The notes: generated by a model not told the origin, from the letters alone. A DNA stretch of 36,155 nt from Porticoccaceae bacterium (GCA_029242085.1 JAQWUP010000057.1:1-36155), one strand, 5' to 3'; shown: positions 7,476 to 17,080, numbered from the stretch's first letter. Numbers and translations are program-made.

Positions 7476-9146
7476 ATGAATGAGAAATCGGCAGCGGTAA
7501 CTGCGTCAATAAAAACAAAAACCACTCCCAGCACATTGCGAATTGGCAGGCGTTATCGCGCCGAGCGGGTAGACGCGGATTATGATGCTATCGTCATTGG
7601 CTCCGGTATCGGTGGACTCTGCAGTGCGGCATTGCTATCTCAACTGGGTAAGAAGGTTATTGTGCTAGAGCAGCACTATACCGCCGGTGGCTTTACTCAT
7701 GCCTATGAGCGCAATGGTTATGAATGGGATGTAGGTGTTCATTATATTGGCGATATGGGCCGCAAAAGTCAGGGCCGCGCACTATTTGATTTTATCTCTG
7801 CCGGCAATCTTAAATGGGCGGAAATGGATCCTGTCTATGATCGTATTATTCTCGGCGATGAACAGTTTGATTTTGTTGCAGGCAAAGAAAACTTTAAAGA
7901 CTCATTAAAAAAACAGTTTCCGGACGAAGCTGATGCCATTGATAAATATGTTGCCCTGGTAACGGCAACGACTAAATACATGGGTGCGGTCAGTCAGGCC
8001 AAAGCGATGCCGGCACCTGTTGCTAAGCTGATGTCTCTGTCGGCAAAAAACAAATTTCCAGATTATGCCCTTGAAACTTCTTACGATGTGCTCAAGGGAT
8101 TAACCGATAATGAAAAGTTAATCGCTGTGCTCTGTGGCCAATGGGGCGACCATGGCTGTCCGCCGAAAGAGTCTGTTTTTCTTATGCACGCTCTAATCGC
8201 TGGGCATTATTTTAACGGTGGATTTTATCCTGTCGGCGGCGCCTCACAGATGGCGGCCACTATTATTCCGCAGATACAGGTCTCAGGTGGCGATGTATTC
8301 ACCTATGCTGATGTCACAGAAATCATTGTCGAAAAGGGCCGCGCGGTTGGCGTAAAGATGGCCGATGGCCACTGCCTGTATGCCGAGACCGTTATCAGTA
8401 ATGCTGGTGTGGTGAATACCTTTTCAGATCTGCTGCCAAGAGCGGTTAGCGAAAAGCTCGGATACAAACAAAAAGTGGATGCACTGGCGACATCTATGTC
8501 CCACGGTGGCATGTATTTGGGCCTCAAGGGCACCGCTGAGGAGTTACAGCTGCCAAAGACCAATCTGTGGATTTACCTCGATGAGCACCATGACGCCAAC
8601 GTTGCGGCGCTGCGCAAGGATCCCAGTGCGCCGTTGCCATTGGTCTATGTGTCCTTTCCCTCGGCCAAAGACCCAGATTTCCAGCGCCGCTATCCCGGCC
8701 GCTCCACCATCGAAATTGTGATAGGTCCCTGTGATTTTGAGTCCTACCGTCAATGGGCAGATAAAACTTGGGGTAAGCGTGGCGATGACTATGAGGCTCT
8801 CAAAGAGGACCTGTCTGAGCGCATGCTGGAGGCGCTGTTTAAGCAGATGCCTCAGCTCAGAGGCAAAATTGATTACGCCGAGGTCTCCACGCCGCTGTCT
8901 ACCAGCCATTTCTGTCGCTATAAGCAGGGTGAAGCCTATGGCCTGGCCCATCATAAGGCGCGCTTTCAACAGGACTGGTTAAGGCCCAAGACCAGCCTGC
9001 CGGGCCTTTATTTAACCGGTCAGGATGTTATTAGCTGCGGTGTTGTTGGGGCCTTGATGGCCGGTATGGTCACTGCTATGTCCGTGGTGGGTGTGAGAGG
9101 TGCTGGTGCAATAATGAAAAAAGTCAAAGCCGGTGTAACTCTCTAA
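7476..9146 (+). CDS. FAD-dependent oxidoreductase, RetSat/CrtI-like
   Basis: Flavoprotein related to all-trans-retinol 13,14-reductase (RetSat) and to phytoene desaturase/isomerase (CrtI, CrtISO). After a roughly 35-residue basic leader it has the Rossmann dinucleotide motif IVIGSGIGGLCSAALL (GSGIGG at residues 42-47), the FAD ribose-binding VLEQHYTAGG, and the RetSat-like YEWDVGVHYIGDMG. The C-terminal FAD motif is LPGLYLTGQDVISCGVVGALMAG. Length is 556. The true substrate, whether a carotenoid, retinoid or polyunsaturated lipid, cannot be told from sequence. A strong ribosome binding site (GAGAGGG) precedes the ATG. It lies 26 nt after the preceding membrane gene and upstream of the MoxR/VWA/acyl-CoA ligase genes, which favours a hydrophobic or lipid substrate. 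Confidence 0.85.
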   Translation: MNEKSAAVTASIKTKTTPSTLRIGRRYRAERVDADYDAIVIGSGIGGLCSAALLSQLGKKVIVLEQHYTAGGFTHAYERNGYEWDVGVHYIGDMGRKSQGRALFDFISAGNLKWAEMDPVYDRIILGDEQFDFVAGKENFKDSLKKQFPDEADAIDKYVALVTATTKYMGAVSQAKAMPAPVAKLMSLSAKNKFPDYALETSYDVLKGLTDNEKLIAVLCGQWGDHGCPPKESVFLMHALIAGHYFNGGFYPVGGASQMAATIIPQIQVSGGDVFTYADVTEIIVEKGRAVGVKMADGHCLYAETVISNAGVVNTFSDLLPRAVSEKLGYKQKVDALATSMSHGGMYLGLKGTAEELQLPKTNLWIYLDEHHDANVAALRKDPSAPLPLVYVSFPSAKDPDFQRRYPGRSTIEIVIGPCDFESYRQWADKTWGKRGDDYEALKEDLSERMLEALFKQMPQLRGKIDYAEVSTPLSTSHFCRYKQGEAYGLAHHKARFQQDWLRPKTSLPGLYLTGQDVISCGVVGALMAGMVTAMSVVGVRGAGAIMKKVKAGVTL

Positions 9147-9170
9147 GTTACCCTGATTGCAGCGCAGCCT

Positions 9171-9184
9171 TGACTGTTCAGTCA
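9171..9184 (+). promoter_or_regulatory. Operator-like palindrome upstream of moxR
   Basis: TGACTG (9171-9176) and CAGTCA (9179-9184) form a perfect 6-bp inverted repeat around TT. The site overlaps TTGACT (9170-9175) and lies just before TATACT (9187-9192), a plausible -10. Short GACTG-NN-CAGTC dyads are typical of TetR-family operators, so this may be a repressor site for the moxR-VWA-fadD genes. No regulator gene is in the window. Confidence 0.4.
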
Positions 9185-9313
9185 TATATACTGTCAATAA
9201 TCACTATGCAGAGGGCTCTTTAGAGCCATTTAGGCGTAAATACAGCTGCAGATTAGATTATTATAAAGAGCCAAACGAAAAGATTAACCTTATTTAATGT
9301 GGATCCAGACGAT

Positions 9314-10159
9314 ATGAAATTTACAGGTACAGACGACTATATAGCAACCGAAGAACTGCAAATGGCAGTCAATGCCGCAGTGACCCTGCAACGCCCACTA
9401 CTGATTAAAGGGGAGCCGGGAACGGGTAAAACCATGCTCGCGGAGCAGGTGGCCAGTTCACTGGGTATGCCTCTGCTGTCCTGGCACATTAAGTCCACCA
9501 CTAAGGCTCAGCAGGGCCTCTATGAATATGATGCGGTATCTCGTCTGCGCGACTCTCAGTTGGGTAGCGATAAGGTGCAGGATATTAACAACTACATTAA
9601 GAAAGGTAAGATGTGGGAAGCTTTTACTGCTGATCAGCAGGTTGTGCTGCTAATCGATGAGATCGACAAAGCGGATATTGAGTTCCCCAATGATTTATTG
9701 CTGGAACTAGATAAGATGGAATTCCATGTCTATGAGACTGGCGAGAATATCAAAGCAGTGCAGCGCCCGATTGTGATTATTACCAGTAACAATGAAAAAG
9801 AGCTGCCGGACGCATTCTTACGTCGCTGTTTCTTCCACTTTATCAACTTCCCAGACCGCATGACTATGCAGCGTATTGTCGATGTGCATTTCCCGAAAAT
9901 TAAGAAGCAGCTGGTGGATGATGCCATGGATATCTTCTTTGATGTGCGCAAGATTCCCGGGCTCAAGAAGAAGCCTTCAACATCGGAGCTGGTGGACTGG
10001 TTGAAGCTGATTATGTCGGATGATATCCCTGAAGATATCCTCACCAATCGCGACCCCACCAAGGCGATTCCACCGCTGTATGGCGCCTTGCTAAAGAACG
10101 AGCAGGATGTGCATCTACTAGAGCGTCTGGCGTTTATGACGCGCCGTGAAGCGCGCTAG
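9314..10159 (+). CDS. MoxR-family AAA+ ATPase
   Basis: Chaperone-like ATPase of the MoxR group, which works with a VWA-domain partner to mature or insert cofactors into target complexes. Walker A is GEPGTGKT at residues 33-40, Walker B is LLIDEID at about 112-118, sensor-1-like TSNNEKELPDAFLRRC follows, and the C-terminal lid contains GLKKKPSTSELVDWLKL. Length is 281. I start at the ATG at 9314 (MKFTGTDDY), because homologues begin MKFxGT; the frame is open from a GTG at 9299. The VWA protein gene follows 28 nt downstream, as expected. The client of this pair is unknown. Confidence 0.92.
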   Translation: MKFTGTDDYIATEELQMAVNAAVTLQRPLLIKGEPGTGKTMLAEQVASSLGMPLLSWHIKSTTKAQQGLYEYDAVSRLRDSQLGSDKVQDINNYIKKGKMWEAFTADQQVVLLIDEIDKADIEFPNDLLLELDKMEFHVYETGENIKAVQRPIVIITSNNEKELPDAFLRRCFFHFINFPDRMTMQRIVDVHFPKIKKQLVDDAMDIFFDVRKIPGLKKKPSTSELVDWLKLIMSDDIPEDILTNRDPTKAIPPLYGALLKNEQDVHLLERLAFMTRREAR

Positions 10160-10187
10160 ATCGGCCTGAAGTAAGCGAGTTTATTCT

Positions 10188-11363
10188 ATGCTGATTAACT
10201 TCTTTGATACGCTAAAGAAAGCCAATGTCCCCGTTTCCATTAAGGAGTTATTGGATCTGCTGGCAGCGATGGAGCAAAATCTGGCCTTTGGCTCGGTGGA
10301 TGATTTTTATCTGCTGGCACGTACCATTATGGTTAAAGACGAGAAATACTACGATCGTTTTGACCGCGCCTTTGGTGCCTATTTTAAGAATCTTGAAAAT
10401 CTCGAGGGTATTGTTGAAGCGCTGCTGCCTGAAGACTGGCTGCGCAAAGAATTTGAAAAGCACTTTACCGATGAGGAGAAAGCCAAGGTTGAGAGCCTCG
10501 GTGGTCTTGAAAAGCTGATTGAGGAGTTTAAAAAGCGTCTCGAAGAGCAAAAGGAACGCCATGAGGGCGGCAATAAATGGGTGGGCACCAATGGCACCTC
10601 GCCCTTTGGAAATGGCGGTTTTAATCCTGAGGGCGTACGCATTGGTGGTCCCGGCGGCAAGGGCACTGCGGTCAAGGTGTGGGATGAACGCCAGTACCAG
10701 GACCTCGATGACTCAGTTGAGATTGGCACGCGCAATATTAAGGTAGCACTGCGCAGACTGCGCAAGTTTGCCCGCGAGGGTTCAGCAGATCATCTCGATC
10801 TGGACGATACGATTCGCAGCACCGCGCGCAATGCCGGGCTGCTCGATATCAAGATGGTGCCCGAGCGGCACAATGCGGTTAAGGTACTGATTTTCTTTGA
10901 TGTCGGTGGTTCCATGGACCCCTATGTGCGTCTGTGCGAAGAGCTATTTTCCGCGGCTAAAACAGAGTTTAAACATCTCGAGTATTTTTACTTTCACAAC
11001 TGTATGTATGACTATGTGTGGAAGGATAATAACCGTCGCCGCGAAGAACAGATTTCAACCTATGATCTGCTGCACAAGTATTCTTCCGATTACAAAGTGA
11101 TCTATGTTGGCGATGCCTCTATGGCACCTTACGAGGTGACCAGTCCCGGTGGCAGCGTTGAGTATCACAATGAAGAGTCGGGCGCGGTATGGATGCAGCG
11201 CATGGCCGATACCTACGAAAAACTGATCTGGATTAATCCAGTACAGGAAAAATACTGGGAGTACACACCCTCAATTCTGATGTTAAGAGATCTGATTGAC
11301 GGTAAGATGTTTCCCCTGACGCTGGGCGGTCTTGAAAAGGGCATGTCTCTGCTCTCTCGTTAA
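10188..11363 (+). CDS. VWA domain-containing protein, CoxE-like
   Basis: Partner of the MoxR ATPase. The N-terminal helical half (residues 1-130) contains a charged coiled-coil-like stretch (EEFKKRLEEQKERHEGG), followed by a Gly-rich linker (about 128-162). The C-terminal half is a von Willebrand A domain beginning at VKVLIFFDVGGSMDPYV. The MIDAS motif is D238-V-G-G-S242, so the middle Ser of the classic DxSxS is Gly; as far as I recall this is usual for this subfamily, so loss of metal binding should not be assumed. Other conserved segments are FKHLEYFYFHNCMYDYVW and the terminal WINPVQEKYWEYTPSI. Length is 391. It is cytoplasmic, with no signal peptide or membrane anchor. Confidence 0.9.
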   Translation: MLINFFDTLKKANVPVSIKELLDLLAAMEQNLAFGSVDDFYLLARTIMVKDEKYYDRFDRAFGAYFKNLENLEGIVEALLPEDWLRKEFEKHFTDEEKAKVESLGGLEKLIEEFKKRLEEQKERHEGGNKWVGTNGTSPFGNGGFNPEGVRIGGPGGKGTAVKVWDERQYQDLDDSVEIGTRNIKVALRRLRKFAREGSADHLDLDDTIRSTARNAGLLDIKMVPERHNAVKVLIFFDVGGSMDPYVRLCEELFSAAKTEFKHLEYFYFHNCMYDYVWKDNNRRREEQISTYDLLHKYSSDYKVIYVGDASMAPYEVTSPGGSVEYHNEESGAVWMQRMADTYEKLIWINPVQEKYWEYTPSILMLRDLIDGKMFPLTLGGLEKGMSLLSR

Positions 11364-11418
11364 CTGATTAAGTTTCGGTGTCGATAGTCTATTTATAATA
11401 ATAAACTGAGATGTTGCT

Positions 11419-13074
11419 ATGCAGGTGCAAGAAGCCATTTTACAGGCGCAAAAAAACTCTGGTATAGGCTCTCAACAGCCGCCGCCAGTCGCTAAGTCTC
11501 TACTTGAAATTTGGCAGCAGGCTGTAGCGGATTCATCGCTAGATCCAGCCTACACCTGCCTCGGACAAACTCTGAGCTATGGTGAAGTCGATCAGCTGTC
11601 GAGACGCGTTGCGAGTTATTTACAGAAAAAATTAAAGCTCAGTGCCGGTGATCGTGTCGCGGTGCAGCTGCCAAATTTGATTCAATACCCTGTTGTAGTG
11701 GTGGCGGCCTGGAAGCTTGGGTTGGTTATTGTCAACACCAATCCAATGTACACAGTGCGAGAATTGGTACATCAGTTTAATGATTCTGGGGTTAAGGCTG
11801 TTTTTGTTCTCGATCAGTTTTATGAGACCCTATGCCAGGCGCTGCCAGAGACCAATATTGAGCATGTAATAGTGACGCGTCCAGTGGACTTGCTGCCGCA
11901 GCCTCGAAATATCATGCTTAGCGGCGCTATGAAGCTGATGGGCAAAAGGCCCTCTCTGGCCCGGGGCCAGCATATAAGATTCCCTGAGATGCTCAACGGC
12001 GGCAGTAACTATATCGCCCACAAAGCGAGTTTGGATGATGTCTGTGCTCTGCAGTATACCGGCGGCACCACTGGCGCTTCCAAGGGCGTTATGCTGACTC
12101 AGTCCTGTCTGACCAGCAATATCGCTCAGGGACTCAGTGTTATTTCGATTTTAGATCAACCGATTACCCACAGCACCGCTGTGGCGCCACTGCCTATCTA
12201 TCATATCTATGCCTATTCACTGTGTATGGGTATTATGCCGGCGACGCGCGGGCACACCATTTTAATTCCCGATCCTCGTAATATTCCGCTATTTGTGCGA
12301 GCGATTAAAAAATTCAAATTTGAAATTTTTATTGGCCTCAATTCTTTATTTGTCGCGCTACTTGAAAATAGAGATTTCAAAAAACTCGATTTTTCTAATC
12401 TGAGAATGACATTGTCTGGTGGTATGGCACTGATGGAATCTGTTGCCGACGACTGGCAAACGGCGACCGGCTGTATTGTTAGTGAGGGCTATGGCATGAC
12501 TGAAGCCTCGCCAGTTATTTCTATGAATCCCTCTGGATTTGAAAAAATTGGCACCGCTGGCATTCCTATTCCAGGCACTGATATTAAGGTGGTTGATGAA
12601 AATGGCGTCGAGCAGGAAGTGGGTGGTGTGGGTGAGCTCTGTGTGCGCGGGCCTCAGGTGATGGCAGGTTATTGGCAGCGTGAAGAGCAGACTGCCGAGG
12701 TAATTGTCGACGGCTGGTTACATACGGGAGATATTGTATCTGTCGATGAAGACGGCTATATCAAGATTGTTGACCGACTTAAAGATATGATTATTGTGTC
12801 CGGCTTTAACGTCTATCCCAATGAGTTAGAGCAGGCATTAACGCTGCATCCAGCGGTATCCCAATGTGCCGCAGTCGGGGTGCCCGACGAGAAAGCGGGT
12901 GAGGTGGTGAAGATGTTCGTGGTCAGTACCGACGGGGAGCTTACCGAGGCCCAGGTCATTGATTTCTGCAAAGACAATATGGCTGGTTACAAGGTGCCTA
13001 AATTTGTTGAGTTCCGCAATGAGTTGCCTATGACCAATGTGGGTAAGGTATTGCGCAAAGATCTCAAAGCCTAA
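11419..13074 (+). CDS. Long-chain fatty-acid--CoA ligase
   Basis: AMP-forming acyl-CoA synthetase (ANL superfamily) that activates fatty acids to acyl-CoA through an acyl-adenylate. The ATP/AMP P-loop YTGGTTGASKGVML lies at about residues 212-225, GYGMTEASPV at about 355-365, the ribose-binding WLHTGDIVSVDEDGYIKIVDRLKDMI region near 435-460, and the C-terminal catalytic Lys in the MTNVGKVLRKDLK segment. Length is 551, as in FadD-type enzymes. It lies 55 nt after the VWA gene and ends the run of plus-strand genes before a strong terminator. Chain-length preference is not visible. FadD is the closest named enzyme, but paralogues are common, so I leave the symbol blank. Confidence 0.92.
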   Translation: MQVQEAILQAQKNSGIGSQQPPPVAKSLLEIWQQAVADSSLDPAYTCLGQTLSYGEVDQLSRRVASYLQKKLKLSAGDRVAVQLPNLIQYPVVVVAAWKLGLVIVNTNPMYTVRELVHQFNDSGVKAVFVLDQFYETLCQALPETNIEHVIVTRPVDLLPQPRNIMLSGAMKLMGKRPSLARGQHIRFPEMLNGGSNYIAHKASLDDVCALQYTGGTTGASKGVMLTQSCLTSNIAQGLSVISILDQPITHSTAVAPLPIYHIYAYSLCMGIMPATRGHTILIPDPRNIPLFVRAIKKFKFEIFIGLNSLFVALLENRDFKKLDFSNLRMTLSGGMALMESVADDWQTATGCIVSEGYGMTEASPVISMNPSGFEKIGTAGIPIPGTDIKVVDENGVEQEVGGVGELCVRGPQVMAGYWQREEQTAEVIVDGWLHTGDIVSVDEDGYIKIVDRLKDMIIVSGFNVYPNELEQALTLHPAVSQCAAVGVPDEKAGEVVKMFVVSTDGELTEAQVIDFCKDNMAGYKVPKFVEFRNELPMTNVGKVLRKDLKA

Positions 13075-13124
13075 GAGGGAACCATAGCCTAGTATAAAAT
13101 CCTGCAACGTTAATTAGCTGTAAC

Positions 13125-13156
13125 AAAAAAGGCGATCCAATGGATCGCCTTTTTTT
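13125..13156. terminator. Bidirectional rho-independent terminator
   Basis: GGCGATCC (13131-13138) pairs with GGATCGCC (13142-13149) around a 3-nt loop. The stem is extended by A6 on the left (13125-13130) and a T run on the right, so a U-tract follows the hairpin on both strands. It lies between the convergent acyl-CoA ligase and nhaB genes and should stop both. Confidence 0.92.
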
Positions 13157-13174
13157 GTAACCGCAATGTAAAGA

Positions 13175-14680
13175 TTATAGTCTGTACGTCACACAGAGGA
13201 AGCCAATTATCGTCAATACGATGGTGTAGGGCAGGGCCATAAGTACCATACGCATGTAAGACAGTCTAATCAGCGGCGCCAGTGCCGAGGTCAGCAGGAA
13301 TAAAAATGCAGCCTGTCCATTCGGTGTGGCAACACTGGGAAGGTTAGTACCTGTGTTAATGGCAATAACCAGCTTATCAAAGTGGTCGCGACTAATTTCG
13401 CCAGCGTCATACACGGCTCTGACTTCATTGATATAGACCGTGGCGACAAATACATTGTCGCTGATGGCCGAGAGCAGGCCGTTGGCGAGGAAGAATACGC
13501 CGGGCTGAACGGCCTCATCCTGCTCCAGTACCATGGCGATAACGGGTGAGAATAGATGCTGCTCATGAATAACCGCAACAATAGCGAAAAACACCACCAG
13601 TAATGCGGTGAAGGGCAGCGCCTCTTCAAAGGCATGACCGATCCGGTGCTCTTCGGTAATACCATTAAAAGCCGTCAACAGGACAATCACCATAAGACCA
13701 ATTAGGCCTACAGGTGCCCAGTGCATGGCTAGACCAGCGATCAGAATCAGTGCAACGACAATCTGAGTAATCAACGATGCTTTGTCATACTGGGTACGGT
13801 TAGACTCATCATGATCACTGGAGTCCTGCAATACCTGGCGCACTTCCTCAGGAAGTTGCGCGCCGTAGCCAAATATCTTGACTTTCTCTAGAACAACACA
13901 GGTGATCAGACCACAGACCAGAACAGGCATAGTGACAGGGGACATGGCCATAAAGAACTCAATAAATGTCCAGCCCGCCTTTTCTGCAATCAAAAGATTC
14001 TGTGGCTCGCCGACTAAAGTGGTTACACCACCTAGTGCAGTACCTACCGCGCCATGCATAATCAGGCTGCGCAGGAAGGCGCGGAAAGCTTCGAGCTTTT
14101 CGCGTTCAAGTACAAGTACGCTGGCGTCATCACTGTGGTCATGATCTTTGTCGACAATTTTCTTGCCGGAGGCGACCTTGTGATAAACCGAGTAGAAACC
14201 GACGGATACGGTAATTAAAACAGCCGTTACCGTCAGGGCGTCGAGGAAGGCGGATAAAAAGACACCGGCAAAGCAGAACAAAAAAGACAGCGCCGTTTTT
14301 GATTTCACCCCAAGCAGAATCTTGGTGAAGGTAAACAGCAGCATATCGCGCATAAAGTAGATACCAGCAACCATAAACATTAGCAGCAGAACGACCTGGA
14401 AGTTGGCAACTGTCTCGTTATAGACAGCTTCTGGCGTGGTTAACCCCATCAGCACCGCTTCAATGGCCAGCAGTCCACCTGGCTGCAGTGGGTAGCATTT
14501 TAGGGCCATGGCCAGAGTGAAAATAAACTCAGCAATCAGCACCCATCCCATTACGAAGGGGCCGAACTTGAACATGATTAAAGGGTTAAGTACCAAAAAG
14601 GCAATAATGGCAGTCTCGTACCAACCGGGAGAGTTGCCGAGAAAATTCTTTTTAAACGCCTGGGGTAATGTTGGAGTCAT
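13175..14680 (-). CDS. nhaB: Na+/H+ antiporter NhaB
   Basis: Inner-membrane sodium/proton antiporter, 501 residues, expected to have about 12 membrane segments. It matches the NhaB family along its length: [17 protein letters not shown] at the start, [56 protein letters not shown] and [19 protein letters not shown] near the end. An acidic/His-rich cytoplasmic loop ([12 protein letters not shown]) sits near residue 180. An AAGGAT ribosome binding site lies 7 nt before the ATG, and just upstream of it is a small perfect inverted repeat GTTACTGTAAC (14694-14704) that could be an operator. The gene is monocistronic and fits the sodium economy of a marine bacterium. Confidence 0.97.
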   Translation of the reverse strand: MTPTLPQAFKKNFLGNSPGWYETAIIAFLVLNPLIMFKFGPFVMGWVLIAEFIFTLAMALKCYPLQPGGLLAIEAVLMGLTTPEAVYNETVANFQVVLLLMFMVAGIYFMRDMLLFTFTKILLGVKSKTALSFLFCFAGVFLSAFLDALTVTAVLITVSVGFYSVYHKVASGKKIVDKDHDHSDDASVLVLEREKLEAFRAFLRSLIMHGAVGTALGGVTTLVGEPQNLLIAEKAGWTFIEFFMAMSPVTMPVLVCGLITCVVLEKVKIFGYGAQLPEEVRQVLQDSSDHDESNRTQYDKASLITQIVVALILIAGLAMHWAPVGLIGLMVIVLLTAFNGITEEHRIGHAFEEALPFTALLVVFFAIVAVIHEQHLFSPVIAMVLEQDEAVQPGVFFLANGLLSAISDNVFVATVYINEVRAVYDAGEISRDHFDKLVIAINTGTNLPSVATPNGQAAFLFLLTSALAPLIRLSYMRMVLMALPYTIVLTIIGFLCVTYRL

Positions 14681-14879
14681 CTGTGGATCCTTAGTTACTG
14701 TAACAACCTATTGGCAAGCAGCTGGTTAATCTACTGAAACGCTAGTCAATTTGCTGCTACTTGTATGGTAGAATTATTAAAAATAGTGGCCGAAACCTTA
14801 GCTGTAGCTATTCTGATTTGCAAGCTTTCGAGGCCTTTTTTACCTGATTTAACGCTCTATATCAAAGGTATTTCTTGCT

Positions 14880-15728
14880 GTGACCATCCCTCCAAGCCTA
14901 AATGGTTTTTATGCCAGCCCTGTAGCAATCAATACCGACAAAAGATGGATTATCGCAGTTATTGGTGGTGATATTTTAGTTGCCTCTGGTGCCAATTCTA
15001 CGGGCCCTGTTATTGATAGCGATGCGACAGATCTGATTAAGTTCTTCTGTGAAAGACGTATCGTATTGGGTCAGTGGCAGGGCCGTGACTGTGAAGTCTG
15101 GGAACTATTGCCGGAAGCTGCTGCGACTGAAGGTTTTACCACAATTGAGCTGCGCACCTTGCTGATGAGTGTCGGTGATGAGGAGTTTTCACTGGCCTGC
15201 CGCGCGGTTCAGTTACTCGACTGGCAGAATAAACACCGTTTCTGTGGCAGCTGTGGCCAGCCCAATACTGTCTCTGGTAGCGAGCATGCGCTGGAGTGCA
15301 AAGTCTGCAAGATCAGCAATTATCCGCGTATTTCACCCTGCATTATTGTGCTGGTCACTCGCGGTGATCACTGCCTGTTGGCGCGCAACCCTAGTTGGCC
15401 AGCCAATCGTTTTAGCGCCCTGGCCGGGTTTTTGGAAGCGGGTGAGACTGCTGAGCAGGCCCTTCATCGCGAAGTTTTTGAGGAAGTGGGTGTAGAAATC
15501 AATAATATTCGTTATTTTGGCAGTCAGTCATGGCCCTATCCGGGACAACTGATGCTGGGCTTTATTGCCGATGCAGTGACCGACGCCATCACCATTGATG
15601 GTATCGAAATTGCCGAGGCCGACTGGTTTCGCTATGACAACTTACCCGGCATTATTGCTCCACCAACGATTATGTCCGGACGTCTGCTGCAACAGTACAT
15701 AGATGAGTCCACTTTGACCTACGGTTAG
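14880..15728 (+). CDS. nudC: NAD(+) diphosphatase / RNA deNADding Nudix hydrolase NudC
   Basis: Hydrolyses NADH/NAD+ to NMN(H) and AMP and, in characterised homologues, removes NAD caps from RNA 5' ends. A variable N-terminal domain is followed by a four-cysteine zinc ribbon (C122, C125, C140, C143). The Nudix box GFLEAGETAEQALHREVFEE (from residue 183) carries the REVFEE metal-binding glutamates, and the NudC-specific SQSWPYP motif (215-221) follows. Length is 282, against 257 in E. coli. The start is GTG at 14880, with AAAGG about 11 nt upstream; no ATG fits. nudC ends 64 nt before sohB. Upstream is the roughly 200-nt divergent region shared with nhaB. Confidence 0.94.
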   Translation: MTIPPSLNGFYASPVAINTDKRWIIAVIGGDILVASGANSTGPVIDSDATDLIKFFCERRIVLGQWQGRDCEVWELLPEAAATEGFTTIELRTLLMSVGDEEFSLACRAVQLLDWQNKHRFCGSCGQPNTVSGSEHALECKVCKISNYPRISPCIIVLVTRGDHCLLARNPSWPANRFSALAGFLEAGETAEQALHREVFEEVGVEINNIRYFGSQSWPYPGQLMLGFIADAVTDAITIDGIEIAEADWFRYDNLPGIIAPPTIMSGRLLQQYIDESTLTYG

Positions 15729-15792
15729 CGCTTGCGAGCGTCTATACTGTTGTTTTATTAAGTATTACTTACTGATTACTCTGGAGCGAGTT

Positions 15793-16878
15793 TTGGATTT
15801 TGTTTTTGAATATGGCCTGTTTCTGGCCAAGGTTGTTACCTTTGTATTTGCCTTTGCGCTGGTGGTGAGCATTGTTGTCGGTGCTCGGCAAAAGAATAGC
15901 CAGGGCAGCGATAAGGGTCATCTTGAAATCACACCACTGAATGAGCAGTTTGAGCATATGAGCGAGTCTATGCTGCTGGCAACCATGGATGAGTCGCTGC
16001 AAAAAGCCGAGGAGAAAAAACTGCACAAGGCCAAGAAAAAGCAGGCTGCGCTGGCCAAGAAAGAAGAGAAGAAAGCGGCTAAAAATACAGATCAGAATGA
16101 ACCTGCTGTGGCCAAAAAGAGCCGTGTCTTTGTACTTAACTTTGATGGCAATATCAGTGCCTCGGCGGTCAGCCATCTGCGCGAAGAGGTCACTGCGATA
16201 TTAACTCAGGCCACCAGCAACGATGAGGTTTTAATTAAGCTGGAGAGCCCGGGTGGTATGGTCCACAGCTATGGACTGGCCAGTAGCCAGCTCGATCGTC
16301 TGCGTAAAAAGGGTATTCCACTCACCGCCTGTGTCGATAAGGTTGCCGCCAGTGGTGGCTATATGATGGCCTGTGTGGCAGATAAAATTTTAGCTGCTCC
16401 CTTTGCTATCGTCGGGTCCATTGGAGTGGTCGCGCAGATGCCCAACTTTAGTAAGGTGCTAAAGAAGCATGATGTAGATTTTGAAATACTCACCGCGGGT
16501 AAGTACAAGCGCACTCTCACTGTCTTCGGCGAAAACACCAAAGAGGGTCGAGAGAAATTTATCGCAGAACTCGAAGAGACCCATAAGCTATTTAAGGCAT
16601 ATGTCTCTGAACGTCGCCCGCAGGTCGATATTGAAAAGATTGCTACCGGCGAAATCTGGTACGGCTCTCAGGCTAAGGAATTGGCACTGGTTGATGATGT
16701 GCAGACCAGCGATGAGTATCTGGTATCGCGTATTGCGGAAGCCGATGTGTTTGAAGTGTCGTTTGTGCAGAAGAAAAAGCTGCATCAGCGACTCGGCATT
16801 GCCGCCGAAGAGAGTGCGGATCGCCTTCTGCTAAAATGGTGGGCTCGCCTGACTCAGGATTCCAATCAGCAGTTTTAG
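15793..16878 (+). CDS. sohB: Inner-membrane protease SohB
   Basis: Membrane-anchored serine protease of the S49 (SppA-like) family, thought to degrade periplasmic substrates or signal-peptide remnants. An N-terminal membrane segment (residues 8-30, FLAKVVTFVFAFALVV) is followed by a strongly charged Lys/Glu/Ala-rich linker (about 65-105) and the S49 domain with LESPGGMVHSYGLA, the nucleophile S187 in KVAASGGYMMAC, and the catalytic Lys in the TAGKYKRTL segment (probably K239). Length is 361, against 349 in E. coli, with similarity to the end (ESADRLLLKWWARL). The start is TTG at 15793, with GGAG 6 nt upstream, and reproduces the E. coli N-terminus (xxxSEYGLFLAK type). Confidence 0.96.
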   Translation: MDFVFEYGLFLAKVVTFVFAFALVVSIVVGARQKNSQGSDKGHLEITPLNEQFEHMSESMLLATMDESLQKAEEKKLHKAKKKQAALAKKEEKKAAKNTDQNEPAVAKKSRVFVLNFDGNISASAVSHLREEVTAILTQATSNDEVLIKLESPGGMVHSYGLASSQLDRLRKKGIPLTACVDKVAASGGYMMACVADKILAAPFAIVGSIGVVAQMPNFSKVLKKHDVDFEILTAGKYKRTLTVFGENTKEGREKFIAELEETHKLFKAYVSERRPQVDIEKIATGEIWYGSQAKELALVDDVQTSDEYLVSRIAEADVFEVSFVQKKKLHQRLGIAAEESADRLLLKWWARLTQDSNQQF

Positions 16879-17080
16879 CCCCAGCCTTCGCTGAAGTGGC
16901 CAATCTGGGACTCAGCGTCTGCTGATTTGATTAAAACAGCCTTGAGCGTCCTAAATTAAAACAGCGCTTCCGGATCCAAGTCATAGACTTTTTTTGTATG
17001 TACCTGTGCCAAATTCGTCGCCCCGTGACGCTGTTGCCGATTCCCTATAAGTTGTTATTGCTACTAATATTAGCCGCTAA

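Noticed and set aside
9214-9227. Hairpin GGCTC/GAGCC after the RetSat-like gene
   Set aside because: The stem is only 5 bp and no T run follows, so it is too weak to call a terminator.
10902-10916. Apparent loss of the MIDAS Ser in the VWA protein (DVGGS)
   Set aside because: I believe the Gly is the usual state in the CoxE-like proteins paired with this MoxR subgroup, so it is not evidence of degeneration.
14765-14971. 68-codon plus-strand frame before nudC
   Set aside because: It overlaps the start of nudC in another frame, has no family resemblance and no ribosome binding site.
15729-15792. TATACT before sohB as a separate promoter
   Set aside because: No -35 hexamer lies at 16-18 nt; the nearest TTGACC is 23 nt away, so sohB may simply be read from upstream.
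16879-17080. Gap between convergent sohB and the antiporter searched for a small gene or RNA
   Set aside because: No frame with a start and ribosome binding site and no convincing stem-loop with a T run was seen.
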